A DNA stretch of 64,000 nt from positions 682,001 to 746,000 of the forward strand of contig CAWDWG010000009.1 of the NCBI GenBank assembly GCA_963805985.1, in the 5' to 3' direction. Source of the stretch: Bog-257 sp963805985 (GTDB taxonomy: Bacteria; Acidobacteriota; Terriglobia; Terriglobales; Acidobacteriaceae). The position numbers and the translations under genes were made by a program. The notes beneath the pieces were generated by a model, which was not told the origin of the DNA, ran no database searches, and worked only from the letters and a program-made list of their open reading frames with translations. Positions 9,047-17,681 of the stretch are shown in pieces. How positions within the stretch are numbered: position 1 is the stretch's first letter; each line of letters begins with the position of its first letter.

Positions 9047-9697
9047 CTAACTCTGTTTGCGTGCCGCGATATCAAAGGTGAACTTTACTTCGTCTTTCAC
9101 CTTCAGGCCACCACCAACCGCGGACACGGGTTTAATGCTGTAATCCGACTGCCGCAAGGGAAACTCGCCGAAGGCGCGCAGCAGATCGCCGGTCAGTGAC
9201 AGGCGGGCAGGTATCCGCTGAGGACGTATGACCCCATGCAAGCTCAGCCGGCCGGCCAGCATAACGTCATCGAGGCCGCTAGTTGTGTTCTCCACCGAGA
9301 CTTTGGTCGTGGCGAAAACAATCTCACTATATTTGGAAGTCTCGAGTACCTGGTCGCGCATTTGACTCTCAATCTCCCGGCGGTCCTTGTCACTGATGTT
9401 GTCAGCGACGCTCAGCGAGTCAGCCCGCACTACTAACTGCAGGGAAGAGTGATCGATCGCCTGCGGATTGAACGCAATCTCGCCCTTGAAGTCACGAATC
9501 TGAATCGTCGGACTGTGGCCAAACGACGAAAGCAATCCGGTGGCAATCACCTTGACCGTAAAGCGGCTGATCATCGGGTCGATCACATAGCGATCTGCGA
9601 CGGCCGTTGCGGCGTCTGCCTGATGTGCCGGTTCGATCAGAGGCGGTTCAGTGTTTTCGGGCACGCGGAACAGCTCCTCTCCTGAAGGAGTGATCAT
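9047..9697 (-). CDS. YceI-like protein inside the hydrogenase operon
   Basis: This 216-residue protein has a YceI-type lipocalin-like beta-barrel from about residue 35 ('DRYVIDPMISRFTVKVIATGLLSSFGHSPTIQIRDFKGEIAFNP', then 'DVMLAGRLSLHGVIRPQRIPA'). YceI proteins bind polyisoprenoid-type lipids and are usually exported. Here no signal peptide is visible; the first 30 residues are acidic and polar, which suggests a cytoplasmic protein. It lies between a one-TM protein and hypC in a hydrogenase operon. The start has a poor ribosome site. Function in hydrogenase activity is unknown; quinone or lipid contact is a guess. Confidence 0.75.
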   Translation of the reverse strand: MITPSGEELFRVPENTEPPLIEPAHQADAATAVADRYVIDPMISRFTVKVIATGLLSSFGHSPTIQIRDFKGEIAFNPQAIDHSSLQLVVRADSLSVADNISDKDRREIESQMRDQVLETSKYSEIVFATTKVSVENTTSGLDDVMLAGRLSLHGVIRPQRIPARLSLTGDLLRAFGEFPLRQSDYSIKPVSAVGGGLKVKDEVKFTFDIAARKQS

Positions 9698-9715
9698 TCG
9701 CTGGTGCGAAGCAAC

Positions 9716-9955
9716 CTACATCGACCGCAGTTTCAAATAGCGCTCGAGATCGGGCAGCACCTTTTCCGTCAGATTGCTGAATCCAAGACGGCTGAGGTAA
9801 CCCTGGGCGACAGAATTGGAAAGAATCAATCCTGCCCCGAAAACCATTAGCGCAATGCCGCTCAGCATGAACAAAGTATCTCGATCGTTATTCTGGCTAG
9901 TATTGTGATCTTGCCTCGTACCGTGAGATTCGCGCTGCATCACTGCCGTTGCCAC
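9716..9955 (-). CDS. Small single-pass membrane protein of the hydrogenase operon
   Basis: This 79-residue protein has a polar N terminus, one hydrophobic segment (about residues 29-50, 'LFMLSGIALMVFGAGLILSNSVA') and a charged C-terminal helix. The GTG start at 9955 is supported by an AGGAGG site 8 bases upstream; an ATG at 9940 is the alternative. Small one-TM proteins (DUF6893-like) accompany group 1h hydrogenase genes elsewhere, so a role as membrane anchor or electron-transfer adaptor is plausible but unproven. Confidence 0.7.
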   Translation of the reverse strand: MATAVMQRESHGTRQDHNTSQNNDRDTLFMLSGIALMVFGAGLILSNSVAQGYLSRLGFSNLTEKVLPDLERYLKLRSM

Positions 9956-9979
9956 TGTCGTGTCCTCCTGAATCAGTAA

Positions 9980-10819
9980 TCAGTCGTTCCTTCCCGGCCA
10001 CTCTCCAGCCAGGACGCGTTGAATCACAGACTCCACCAGCTTGACCGCTTCCTCGACTGCATGGGAAACGGGTTCGCTCAAGCCCATTGCGCCTTCGTCG
10101 GGTCCGAGTGTCGCAGGCTCGCAACCAACCAGCAGCACACGCTTCACCGGCCAGCCCATCGATGCCGCGAGACGAAGAATCTTCAGCGGATCGAGACTGT
10201 GTGCGTCGACATCGACGCCCTCGCCTGCGCTGGCACTGATCTCCGCCAGGTCGGGTTCGACCACGAACAACGTTCCCGGCTCCTCACCGCGTGGGCAGGC
10301 GTCGATGAGGATCGTTGTTTCGTAGCCGTCCTGAAGCGCGTAAGCCAGGTCAAAGCCCCGAATTCCGAAGTCGCTGACACGTACTCCAGCGGGAAGCGTC
10401 TGCTGCGAAAGGCGCCGCGCCACCTCGACGCCAAAGGCATCGTCTCCCATAAAAATATTGCCGATGCCGGCAACCAGAATTCGCGGTGGCGCGGATCTTC
10501 TCGTTTGCGTCTGCTGCTCGGGCGGTAGCAGTTCGATCTCTTCCACCTCGAAGAAGAATCGATGGCCCGGCTGACGCAACAGGCCGAGGTCCCGTCCAGG
10601 ATCGTCGTCGAGCACGACGCAAACGTGAACCTTGCCTTCGTAATCCTGTTCCAAAGCCTCGATGGTGGCGACTTGTCCGGCGAGCGCGAGATCGAAGACG
10701 TCGCCACCCGGGCGCGGGCGCAGAAGGACGCGATCCCCCACGCGCACCGATTGACCGTCGATCTCAATTTGATCGATCAGTGACTTGTCTTCGAGCAATC
10801 GCCACTCCCACTCGTTCAC
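9980..10819 (-). CDS. Hydrogenase maturation protease with extra N-terminal domain
   Basis: The C-terminal part (about residues 110-270) is a HybD/HyaD-type endopeptidase that removes the C-terminal peptide of the large subunit after nickel insertion. It shows 'GIGNIFMGDDAFGVEVARRL', 'ILIDACPRG' and 'DAHSLDP', which hold the acidic and histidine nickel-sensing ligands. The first 105 or so residues form a separate beta-rich domain ('VRVGDRVLLRPRPGGDVFDL') not found in standard proteases of about 160 residues. A GTG start at 10819 overlaps the stop of the upstream gene by four bases. The expected substrate is the large subunit encoded at 13843-15639. Confidence 0.88.
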   Translation of the reverse strand: MNEWEWRLLEDKSLIDQIEIDGQSVRVGDRVLLRPRPGGDVFDLALAGQVATIEALEQDYEGKVHVCVVLDDDPGRDLGLLRQPGHRFFFEVEEIELLPPEQQTQTRRSAPPRILVAGIGNIFMGDDAFGVEVARRLSQQTLPAGVRVSDFGIRGFDLAYALQDGYETTILIDACPRGEEPGTLFVVEPDLAEISASAGEGVDVDAHSLDPLKILRLAASMGWPVKRVLLVGCEPATLGPDEGAMGLSEPVSHAVEEAVKLVESVIQRVLAGEWPGRND

Positions 10820-11844
10820 GGGTTCTCCTCATTCACGGGCCGCAGGCCGCGCAGCACGCCATGCATTTTCATGAACTGCTCCGCCGGCATGGTCTCGGTG
10901 CGCTCCAGCATCTGGCGAGCGCGCTCGTCGGATTCGCGCATCTCGCGCTTTTCCTCGTCGGTCATGGTCATGATGCGCAGGGAGAGGATCTCGTCGATTT
11001 CGGTGCCGTCGAAGAGGTCACCGGCGCTCTCCGGCGCAATCTGTGGATAGTCGTAGAGGATGATGGGCGAGGCCAGCATAGTGTCGCGCTGACCGGCTTC
11101 GCCGACGAGGACAGGGAAGACTCCCTGGTTATGGCAACCGTCAACCGCCGTGCGCAGCTCCGCGGGAGGATCGAGCAGCGAGACAAAGTCGCCATCCTCA
11201 ACTCCCAGTACGACGTGTGCCGAAACCAGCGAGTGCAGCAAAGCATAGTCTCGGCTACATCGCTGAGAGGTAGACGTGAAATTCTGAACCTGAACTGTGA
11301 TCTTGAAGACGTCTTCAGCGATGGGATGAGCTGCTACGGAAAGCGAGCCGGTCAGAGCCTGCTGGGACCGTACGATGCGTCCCGCCGGCTGCCTCTGGCT
11401 GTCGCGCACCAGTTCTTCGGACAACTGCGGCGAAAATTGGAACGGATGCAAGATGGGATGGCGATTCAATAGATCAACATCGGTTGGCGGTGAGATTAAC
11501 TCACGCTCGAGCGCCTCTTGCCAGGCATGGAACGTATCACCCTCGACGCGGAGGCTCCTCACCGGACGAAACGCGCCATCGACTATCTCATCGACCGAAC
11601 GATCCACTAGCTGCAGGAAACGGACGCGAACTCCGATCCGGCTTAACACACTGCCTCGGATCAGGCATTCGCTTCGCAGGCTCCAGGGATCGGTTCCGTT
11701 CTGCTCCTCGCTAAAGATCTGCGGATACAACACGCCGAAGTTGAAGCGCTGCTGGTTCTTCAGCGCCGAAGGCCGGTAGGGATACAGCATGTAGCCTTCG
11801 TAGAGAACGGCTTTGGCGATGCGATCGGCAGCGACGAGGTTCAT
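10816..11844 (-). CDS. Uncharacterised hydrogenase-operon protein
   Basis: This 342-residue soluble protein starts at an ATG (11844) that overlaps the DUF6084 stop (ATGA). The longer open frame upstream lies on top of the DUF6084 gene and is not real. The N terminus 'AVLYEGYMLYPYRPSALKNQQRFNFGVLYP' is striking, and the C terminus is a charged helix ('MTDEEKREMRESDERARQMLERTETMPAEQF'). I recognise no catalytic motif. Its position between DUF6084 and the protease suggests a maturation or assembly role in this hydrogenase type. Confidence 0.75.
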   Translation of the reverse strand: MNLVAADRIAKAVLYEGYMLYPYRPSALKNQQRFNFGVLYPQIFSEEQNGTDPWSLRSECLIRGSVLSRIGVRVRFLQLVDRSVDEIVDGAFRPVRSLRVEGDTFHAWQEALERELISPPTDVDLLNRHPILHPFQFSPQLSEELVRDSQRQPAGRIVRSQQALTGSLSVAAHPIAEDVFKITVQVQNFTSTSQRCSRDYALLHSLVSAHVVLGVEDGDFVSLLDPPAELRTAVDGCHNQGVFPVLVGEAGQRDTMLASPIILYDYPQIAPESAGDLFDGTEIDEILSLRIMTMTDEEKREMRESDERARQMLERTETMPAEQFMKMHGVLRGLRPVNEENP

Positions 11845-12491
11845 CGCTTCACCTCGGCTTCGACGTTGCGAAGAAGGCTGTCCAGCGCCTGCTCCCACGT
11901 AGGGATGCCGTGCTCGACTTTGTAACGGTAGAGGCGTTCGAACGCATCGCGATCGAGGCAGAGCCACGCGATGCCGGGATAGTAGGTGTCCATTAGCTCT
12001 TTCCAGAGCTTGACCGGCAAACGGAAGTGCACTTCCTTGTCCCAGGAAATGGGCACGACCTGCAACGGGCCCTCGTCGCGGGTGTAGAAGACGCTGCCAC
12101 TGAATTGCACGCAGACGGCAATCTCGCCGTCGGTGAGCCCGGCAAAATACTTCGTCGCTGCGGCATTGAAGTCGAAAGAGCAGGGAACCAGTAGTCTGAC
12201 CTCGGTGCTGTCCTGGAACGCCGGAACGATGGTGCTGGTGTGCGTCCACAGAAATGTACGCAGCGTTTGTCCCCACCGCTCGGGCTCGCCGAAGAGATCG
12301 CGCAGGCTTGCCTGCTCCTGAGAGCTGTATTTGCGACGCGTGCTTTCGATCTGTACTTGCGCACGGAGGGCTATGCTGTGGATCTGTTCATCGGCAGCAG
12401 AATTCGTAATTCGCAACTTGAATGCGAGTTGCGGCGAGACGGCGAATGGCTCGACCTCGGCGCCTTCGATCTGGAACTGGAGGTCAGGCAT
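11841..12491 (-). CDS. DUF6084-like hydrogenase-associated protein
   Basis: This 216-residue protein begins 'MPDLQFQIEGAEVEPFAVSPQLAFKLRI', is beta-rich in its first half and has a Trp/Tyr-rich C-terminal region ('WKELMDTYYPGIAWLCLDRDAFERLYRYK'). I match it by memory to the DUF6084 family that accompanies group 1h hydrogenase operons of actinobacteria. It overlaps both neighbours by a few bases, so it is tightly co-translated. No biochemical function is known to me. Confidence 0.6.
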   Translation of the reverse strand: MPDLQFQIEGAEVEPFAVSPQLAFKLRITNSAADEQIHSIALRAQVQIESTRRKYSSQEQASLRDLFGEPERWGQTLRTFLWTHTSTIVPAFQDSTEVRLLVPCSFDFNAAATKYFAGLTDGEIAVCVQFSGSVFYTRDEGPLQVVPISWDKEVHFRLPVKLWKELMDTYYPGIAWLCLDRDAFERLYRYKVEHGIPTWEQALDSLLRNVEAEVKR

Positions 12492-13143
12492 TGCCCGCGC
12501 CTCCCACTACCGTCGCGCTGTTTCTCAACGAGTCAAAGAAAGCTGCGATCTGCTGCCACACCTCGGTACCGCCGGAAAAGCCGCGCCAGCGGGTGCGAAT
12601 GAGCCCCACCAGCCGGAAGCATTGATCGATGGGCAGCAGGTAGTATTCGTCGTTGCTGAAGCCGCGAGCATGACCGACGCGATTCACCAGCAGGGCTTCC
12701 ACGTCAGCCTCCATGTGCTGAAGCGCCGGATTGACATCAGCAATCTCGTTCCAGGCCTCCAGCGAGAGCAGTGACTCGGTCGCACCGGCGGGGCTCGGGT
12801 ACATGGCCACCACTCTCGCCTCCGGGCTGCTACGAAAGAAAAACGCCATGTTGATGGGAATCATCAGGCTGTCCCATTGGCCGTCGGTCATCTTGAAATT
12901 GGGCAGCACACGAACCAGCCGCGGGATGCGCTTGAAGCGGGCGCCCGCTTGTCCGCTGAACAGCAAGGAACATGCATCGCAGGAGCACACGACCTTTCGG
13001 ACCGTGGGATCCAGTAAGTGCGGGTGTTGCGAAGCCAGCTCCGCACTGCATAGTTCGCAGCGCTCGGCGGCTCGCGGGCGGCGCGCGAACTGGCGCAACA
13101 CCCCGAATGCCGCTTCGATGCTCGGTGTGTCCTTAGTCGCCAT
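12484..13143 (-). CDS. DUF5947-like protein with zinc-ribbon-type cysteines
   Basis: This 219-residue protein has two CxxC pairs near the N terminus ('ERCELCSAEL' and 'VVCSCDACSLLF'), which could bind zinc or an Fe-S cluster, followed by an alpha/beta region ending in 'GFSGGTEVWQQIAAFFDSL'. It resembles the DUF5947 family found beside group 1h hydrogenases. It overlaps the NifU-like gene by 11 bases and DUF6084 by 8 bases. A metallochaperone role is possible but not shown. Confidence 0.6.
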   Translation of the reverse strand: MATKDTPSIEAAFGVLRQFARRPRAAERCELCSAELASQHPHLLDPTVRKVVCSCDACSLLFSGQAGARFKRIPRLVRVLPNFKMTDGQWDSLMIPINMAFFFRSSPEARVVAMYPSPAGATESLLSLEAWNEIADVNPALQHMEADVEALLVNRVGHARGFSNDEYYLLPIDQCFRLVGLIRTRWRGFSGGTEVWQQIAAFFDSLRNSATVVGGAGNA

Positions 13144-13735
13144 AGTTGACCGCTGTGGCCTGATCGGCAGATGCAGGCACGTTCGGCGATGCGACGTGAT
13201 TGCCCGATAGCTTGTCTAACGACACGAAACCCGTAGCCGGTCTTCCATCCAGGCCTTCTACCGTAAGCGCAGCAATGTCCGGTGCGGCTTCATAAATCGA
13301 ATCCTCTACTAGCGAACGAAGCGTGCTAGTCGTCGAGCCGCAGGCATGAGCGCCGGGAGTTACTTTCACGCTGACTGCACCATCCTTGATTCCCAACATC
13401 TCAATGGCCGCGCCGTCGCGCTGTAGCTTTGCCTTGAGGCGCTCGACGGCCTTACTGACGCGGGTCTCCACCGTCTCGGGGTGCAGCCCATACAGGACGA
13501 GCAGGCTGCTGATCATGGGATCGCGTCCCAACTGCTCGATGAACGCCATGCCGGGCTCGCCGCCGTTGGCCAGGATTTCAAGGATGCGGTCGATGGCTGC
13601 ACCATGAAATTCCATGACCAGCTGCATGAGCTGGCGGGCTGACGACCGTGCCGCAGGGTCAGCGATGGTCTCGAGTTCCTCGACCAGCGCGCCAATCCTC
13701 CGCACGCGTTCCTGGAAGTCTTTTTGCTCCGACAT
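13133..13735 (-). CDS. NifU C-terminal-domain protein lacking the CxxC pair
   Basis: The C-terminal half (about residues 90-160: 'VSKAVERLKAKLQRDGAAIEMLGIKDGAVSVKV' and 'STLRSLVEDSIYEAAPDI') has the fold pattern of the NifU/Nfu scaffold that hands Fe-S clusters to targets. The family's CxxC is replaced: only one cysteine remains in 'GAHACGSTTS'. The N-terminal half is helical. I chose the ATG at 13735; the frame is open further upstream but runs into the large-subunit gene. It lies directly after the large subunit and may be a specialised Fe-S assembly factor that has lost the standard ligand pair. Confidence 0.72.
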   Translation of the reverse strand: MSEQKDFQERVRRIGALVEELETIADPAARSSARQLMQLVMEFHGAAIDRILEILANGGEPGMAFIEQLGRDPMISSLLVLYGLHPETVETRVSKAVERLKAKLQRDGAAIEMLGIKDGAVSVKVTPGAHACGSTTSTLRSLVEDSIYEAAPDIAALTVEGLDGRPATGFVSLDKLSGNHVASPNVPASADQATAVNYGD

Positions 13736-13842
13736 ATTGTCTCGCGGCCTCAAAAAGGATTGAGCGGCAGGTGCAACGTCACGAACGCCACGTCGCGGGT
13801 TACAACCAGCCGCCCACTCCCCACAAAAAACCGGCAACAGGT

Positions 13843-15639
13843 TTACTTCATCAGGCCGAACATCGGCGAATGCTTCGTCTCCAGCACCTGGCCGTTGCCG
13901 AGATACATATGCACCCCGCATGGCAGGCACGGATCGAAGCTGCGGACCGTTCGCATAATGTCGATGCCCTTGAATTTATCCGGGCCGTTCTCTTCGAAGA
14001 TCGGCGTGTTCTGCACCGCGTCCTCGTACGGTCCGGGAGTTCCGTAGACGTCGCGCGGATTAGCGTTCCACGGCGTCGGCGGATACGGATGATAGTTGGC
14101 GATCTTACCATCGCGAATGACCACGTGGTGCGATAACACGCCACGCACGGCCTCGTGGAAGCCGCATCCGATCGCATCCTCCGGCACCTTGAAGTCGGAC
14201 CAGGTCTTGGTGCGGCCGGCATGCAGTTCACCCAGCGCTTTCTCCACAAAGTGCAGGGCCGCTGCCGCCGCGTAGGCCTGGAAGTAGGTGCGGGCGCGGT
14301 CGCGCTCGATGGCATTGCTCCATTTGGGAACCTTCCACTCGAACTCGACCTCCGGCAGGGAAGTCGTCTTGGGGAGATAGATCTTGACGCTATTGCCGGT
14401 CGCCTTGAGATAGCCAACATCAACGAGTCCAGCTTTGGCGGTCGCCCAGAAACGTGCGATCGGTCCGCCGCCGGTGTCGAGTGCGAGATGTTCGCCTGTC
14501 TTCTTGTGATACCAGCGCGGCGACATGACCCAGGTGTACTTGCCGGCGAAATCGCGCTTCTGCGGCTTGGGACGAGTCGTCTGATTCCACGGATGGCGCT
14601 GATCGACAGGATTACCGAGCGGATCCTCGGTGACGAATGTTTCGCCGTCCTCCCAGTCGTCGTAAAAGGAGCTGCCCAGTAGGATGCGAATGTTCAGGTT
14701 GATATCGACGAGATCGGTGGTGACGAGTTCGCCATCGACCACCACGCCGGGCGTGACGAACATTTTGCGGCCCCAGTTCGTCATGTTCTTGTACGTGTAG
14801 TCACAGTGCTCGGGATCGTTGAACGAGCCCCAGCAGCCGAGCAGAATGCGCCGCTGGCCGACTTGTTCGTAACCCGGCAAAGCTTCGTAGAAGAAATCGA
14901 AGAGGTCGTCATGCAGCGGCACGACCTTCTTCATGAACTCGACATACTTCATCAGGCGAACAAGATAGTCGGTGAAGAGCTGCACCGTCGGCACCGTACC
15001 GACGCCGCCGGGATAGAGTGTCGATGGGTGAACGTGGCGGCCCTCCATCAGGCAGAACATCTCGCGCGTCATGCGGCTCATCTGCAGCGCTTCGCGATAG
15101 AACGCGCCGGTAAACGGATTCAGCGCGGTCATGATCTCGGAGATCTTGCGATAACCGTGCAGCTTGGCATTGGGCGCTTCGGTGTGTTGCGCCTTCTCCC
15201 ACACGCCGGGATTGGTCTCCTTCACCATCTGCTCGCAGAAGTCGACGCCGACGAGGTTGTCCTGGAAGATGTTGTGGTCGAACATGTACTCGGCTGCTTC
15301 GCCGAGGTTGACGATCCACTCCGCGAGGTGCGGCGGACGGACGCCGAAAGCCATATTCTGCGCATAGGTCGCGCAGGTGGCGTGATTGTCGCCGCAGATC
15401 CCGCAGATGCGGCTGGTGATGAAGTGGGCATCGCGCGGGTCTTTGCCCTTCATGAAGATGCTGTAGCCGCGGAAGATCGACGAGGTGCTGTGACACTCGA
15501 CCACCTGGCGGTTAGCGAAATCGATTTTGGTGAAGATGCCGAGACTGCCGACGATTCTGGTTATCGGATCCCAGTTCATCTCGACGATCTGCTTTTGCTT
15601 ACTTGGGGCTTGGCGTTCGGTTAATGTAGTTGTGCCCAT
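13843..15639 (-). CDS. hhyL: [NiFe]-hydrogenase large subunit, group 1h-type
   Basis: This is the catalytic subunit carrying the nickel-iron site. The 598 residues include the L1 motif RICGICGDNH (C79, C82, H86) and the L2 motif DPCLPCGVH (C571, C574, H577), which together provide the four cysteine ligands. The 21 residues after H577 are the C-terminal extension removed by the maturation protease encoded downstream. The 'CGICGDNHATC' and 'DPCLPCGVHMYLG' forms are those of the high-affinity, oxygen-tolerant group 1h enzymes that scavenge atmospheric H2 in actinobacteria and acidobacteria. The small subunit gene ends 24 bases upstream. Confidence 0.95.
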   Translation of the reverse strand: MGTTTLTERQAPSKQKQIVEMNWDPITRIVGSLGIFTKIDFANRQVVECHSTSSIFRGYSIFMKGKDPRDAHFITSRICGICGDNHATCATYAQNMAFGVRPPHLAEWIVNLGEAAEYMFDHNIFQDNLVGVDFCEQMVKETNPGVWEKAQHTEAPNAKLHGYRKISEIMTALNPFTGAFYREALQMSRMTREMFCLMEGRHVHPSTLYPGGVGTVPTVQLFTDYLVRLMKYVEFMKKVVPLHDDLFDFFYEALPGYEQVGQRRILLGCWGSFNDPEHCDYTYKNMTNWGRKMFVTPGVVVDGELVTTDLVDINLNIRILLGSSFYDDWEDGETFVTEDPLGNPVDQRHPWNQTTRPKPQKRDFAGKYTWVMSPRWYHKKTGEHLALDTGGGPIARFWATAKAGLVDVGYLKATGNSVKIYLPKTTSLPEVEFEWKVPKWSNAIERDRARTYFQAYAAAAALHFVEKALGELHAGRTKTWSDFKVPEDAIGCGFHEAVRGVLSHHVVIRDGKIANYHPYPPTPWNANPRDVYGTPGPYEDAVQNTPIFEENGPDKFKGIDIMRTVRSFDPCLPCGVHMYLGNGQVLETKHSPMFGLMK

Positions 15640-15663
15640 CGCGATCGTTCTCCTTCTGAAAAA

Positions 15664-16728
<1,065 letters not shown>

Positions 16729-16976
16729 ATGCGGAACCTCCTCCCACCATCAGTGCGAGCTGGGTTATGAGGAATAAAACGCCGGGCCGAACACATCAGC
16801 CCGACACGATGCCTGGCGATAACTATTTAGTTGGCAAGACGAAACGCGCTGTTGCCCCACAGCAACCGTATAAGGATTAATCGCGGGAAAAGCTTTCTCA
16901 ACCTGATTCGCAGATAGGGGATTCCCTTAAGGGGGGTTTGATTTTTTCAGCAGTTTTTGGCCAAGCCAACGCCAGA
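16729..16976 (-). promoter_or_regulatory. Upstream region of the hydrogenase structural operon
   Basis: This 248-base gap lies between the response-regulator gene and the small-subunit gene, both on the - strand, and is the likely promoter region of the structural genes. It contains a 10-bp perfect palindrome CCCTTAAGGG at 16924-16933, flanked by G and T runs, which could be a regulator site. I found no -24/-12 sigma-54 motif and no clear terminator for the regulator gene. Confidence 0.35.
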
Positions 16977-17669
16977 TTATGCCACGCCGCCGCGAGTGCT
17001 CCACTGGATGGCACGCTGCACCAGTTCGCGGCCGCTCTTGAGCGCCAGCTTGTCCTTGATGTGGGCCTGATAGGACTCGACGGTCTTCACGCTGAGGTGG
17101 AGTTCGTCGGCAATCTTTCGTGTGCTGTGGCCATCGCCGATGAGGCGAAAGACTTCCAGTTCACGGTCGGAAAGGACGGCGATGGGCGAATTGGGCTCAG
17201 TACTTGCGCCGCTGATGTAGTTCTGCAACATGCGGTTGGCAATGCGGTCGCTGACGTAGACCTTGTCGTCGAGGATCTGCCGCACGGCAATCAGAACTTT
17301 CTCAGTTGCTTCCTGCTTCATGATGTAACCGTGAGCGCCGGCGCGCAGCGCGCGTTCCGCGTAGATGGATTCGTCGTGCATGGAGAGGACCAACACCGGA
17401 AGCATCGGGAAGCGCACGCGAATGCTCTTGAGCAGATCGAGACCGTCGGGCCCATTCAAGGAAATGTCGATGATCAGAAAGTCGGGACGGAGCGCAGTGA
17501 TTGCCTGCAGCGCGGTGGCCGCCTCTTCGGCCTCGCCGCAGATCTCCAAGTCGGGCTCGCGATTCATCATCAGCGTCAGTCCCTCGCGCACGATCGGATG
17601 ATCGTCGACGATGAAGATTCGCTTCTTCCGCGGCGCCTTTTCCTTCGGATTGGCAAGTCCCTGATCCAT
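16977..17669 (-). CDS. NarL/FixJ-family response regulator
   Basis: This 230-residue protein has a receiver domain (residues 16-135: acidic pair D22-D23, phosphoacceptor D68 in 'LIIDISL', 'KQ' block near 125) and a LuxR-type helix-turn-helix ('LSDRELEVFRLIGDGHSTRKIADELHLSVKTVESYQAHIKDKL'). It starts 12 bases after the histidine kinase stop and is its obvious partner. It probably controls the hydrogenase structural operon that begins just downstream; this is inferred from position. Confidence 0.92.
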   Translation of the reverse strand: MDQGLANPKEKAPRKKRIFIVDDHPIVREGLTLMMNREPDLEICGEAEEAATALQAITALRPDFLIIDISLNGPDGLDLLKSIRVRFPMLPVLVLSMHDESIYAERALRAGAHGYIMKQEATEKVLIAVRQILDDKVYVSDRIANRMLQNYISGASTEPNSPIAVLSDRELEVFRLIGDGHSTRKIADELHLSVKTVESYQAHIKDKLALKSGRELVQRAIQWSTRGGVA

Positions 17670-17681
17670 CGTTGCAATGCC

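Noticed and set aside
11845..12276. N-terminal extension of the unknown hydrogenase-operon protein
   Set aside because: The frame is open but lies entirely on top of the DUF6084-like gene, has Arg/His-rich non-protein-like composition, and a good ATG overlaps the DUF6084 stop.
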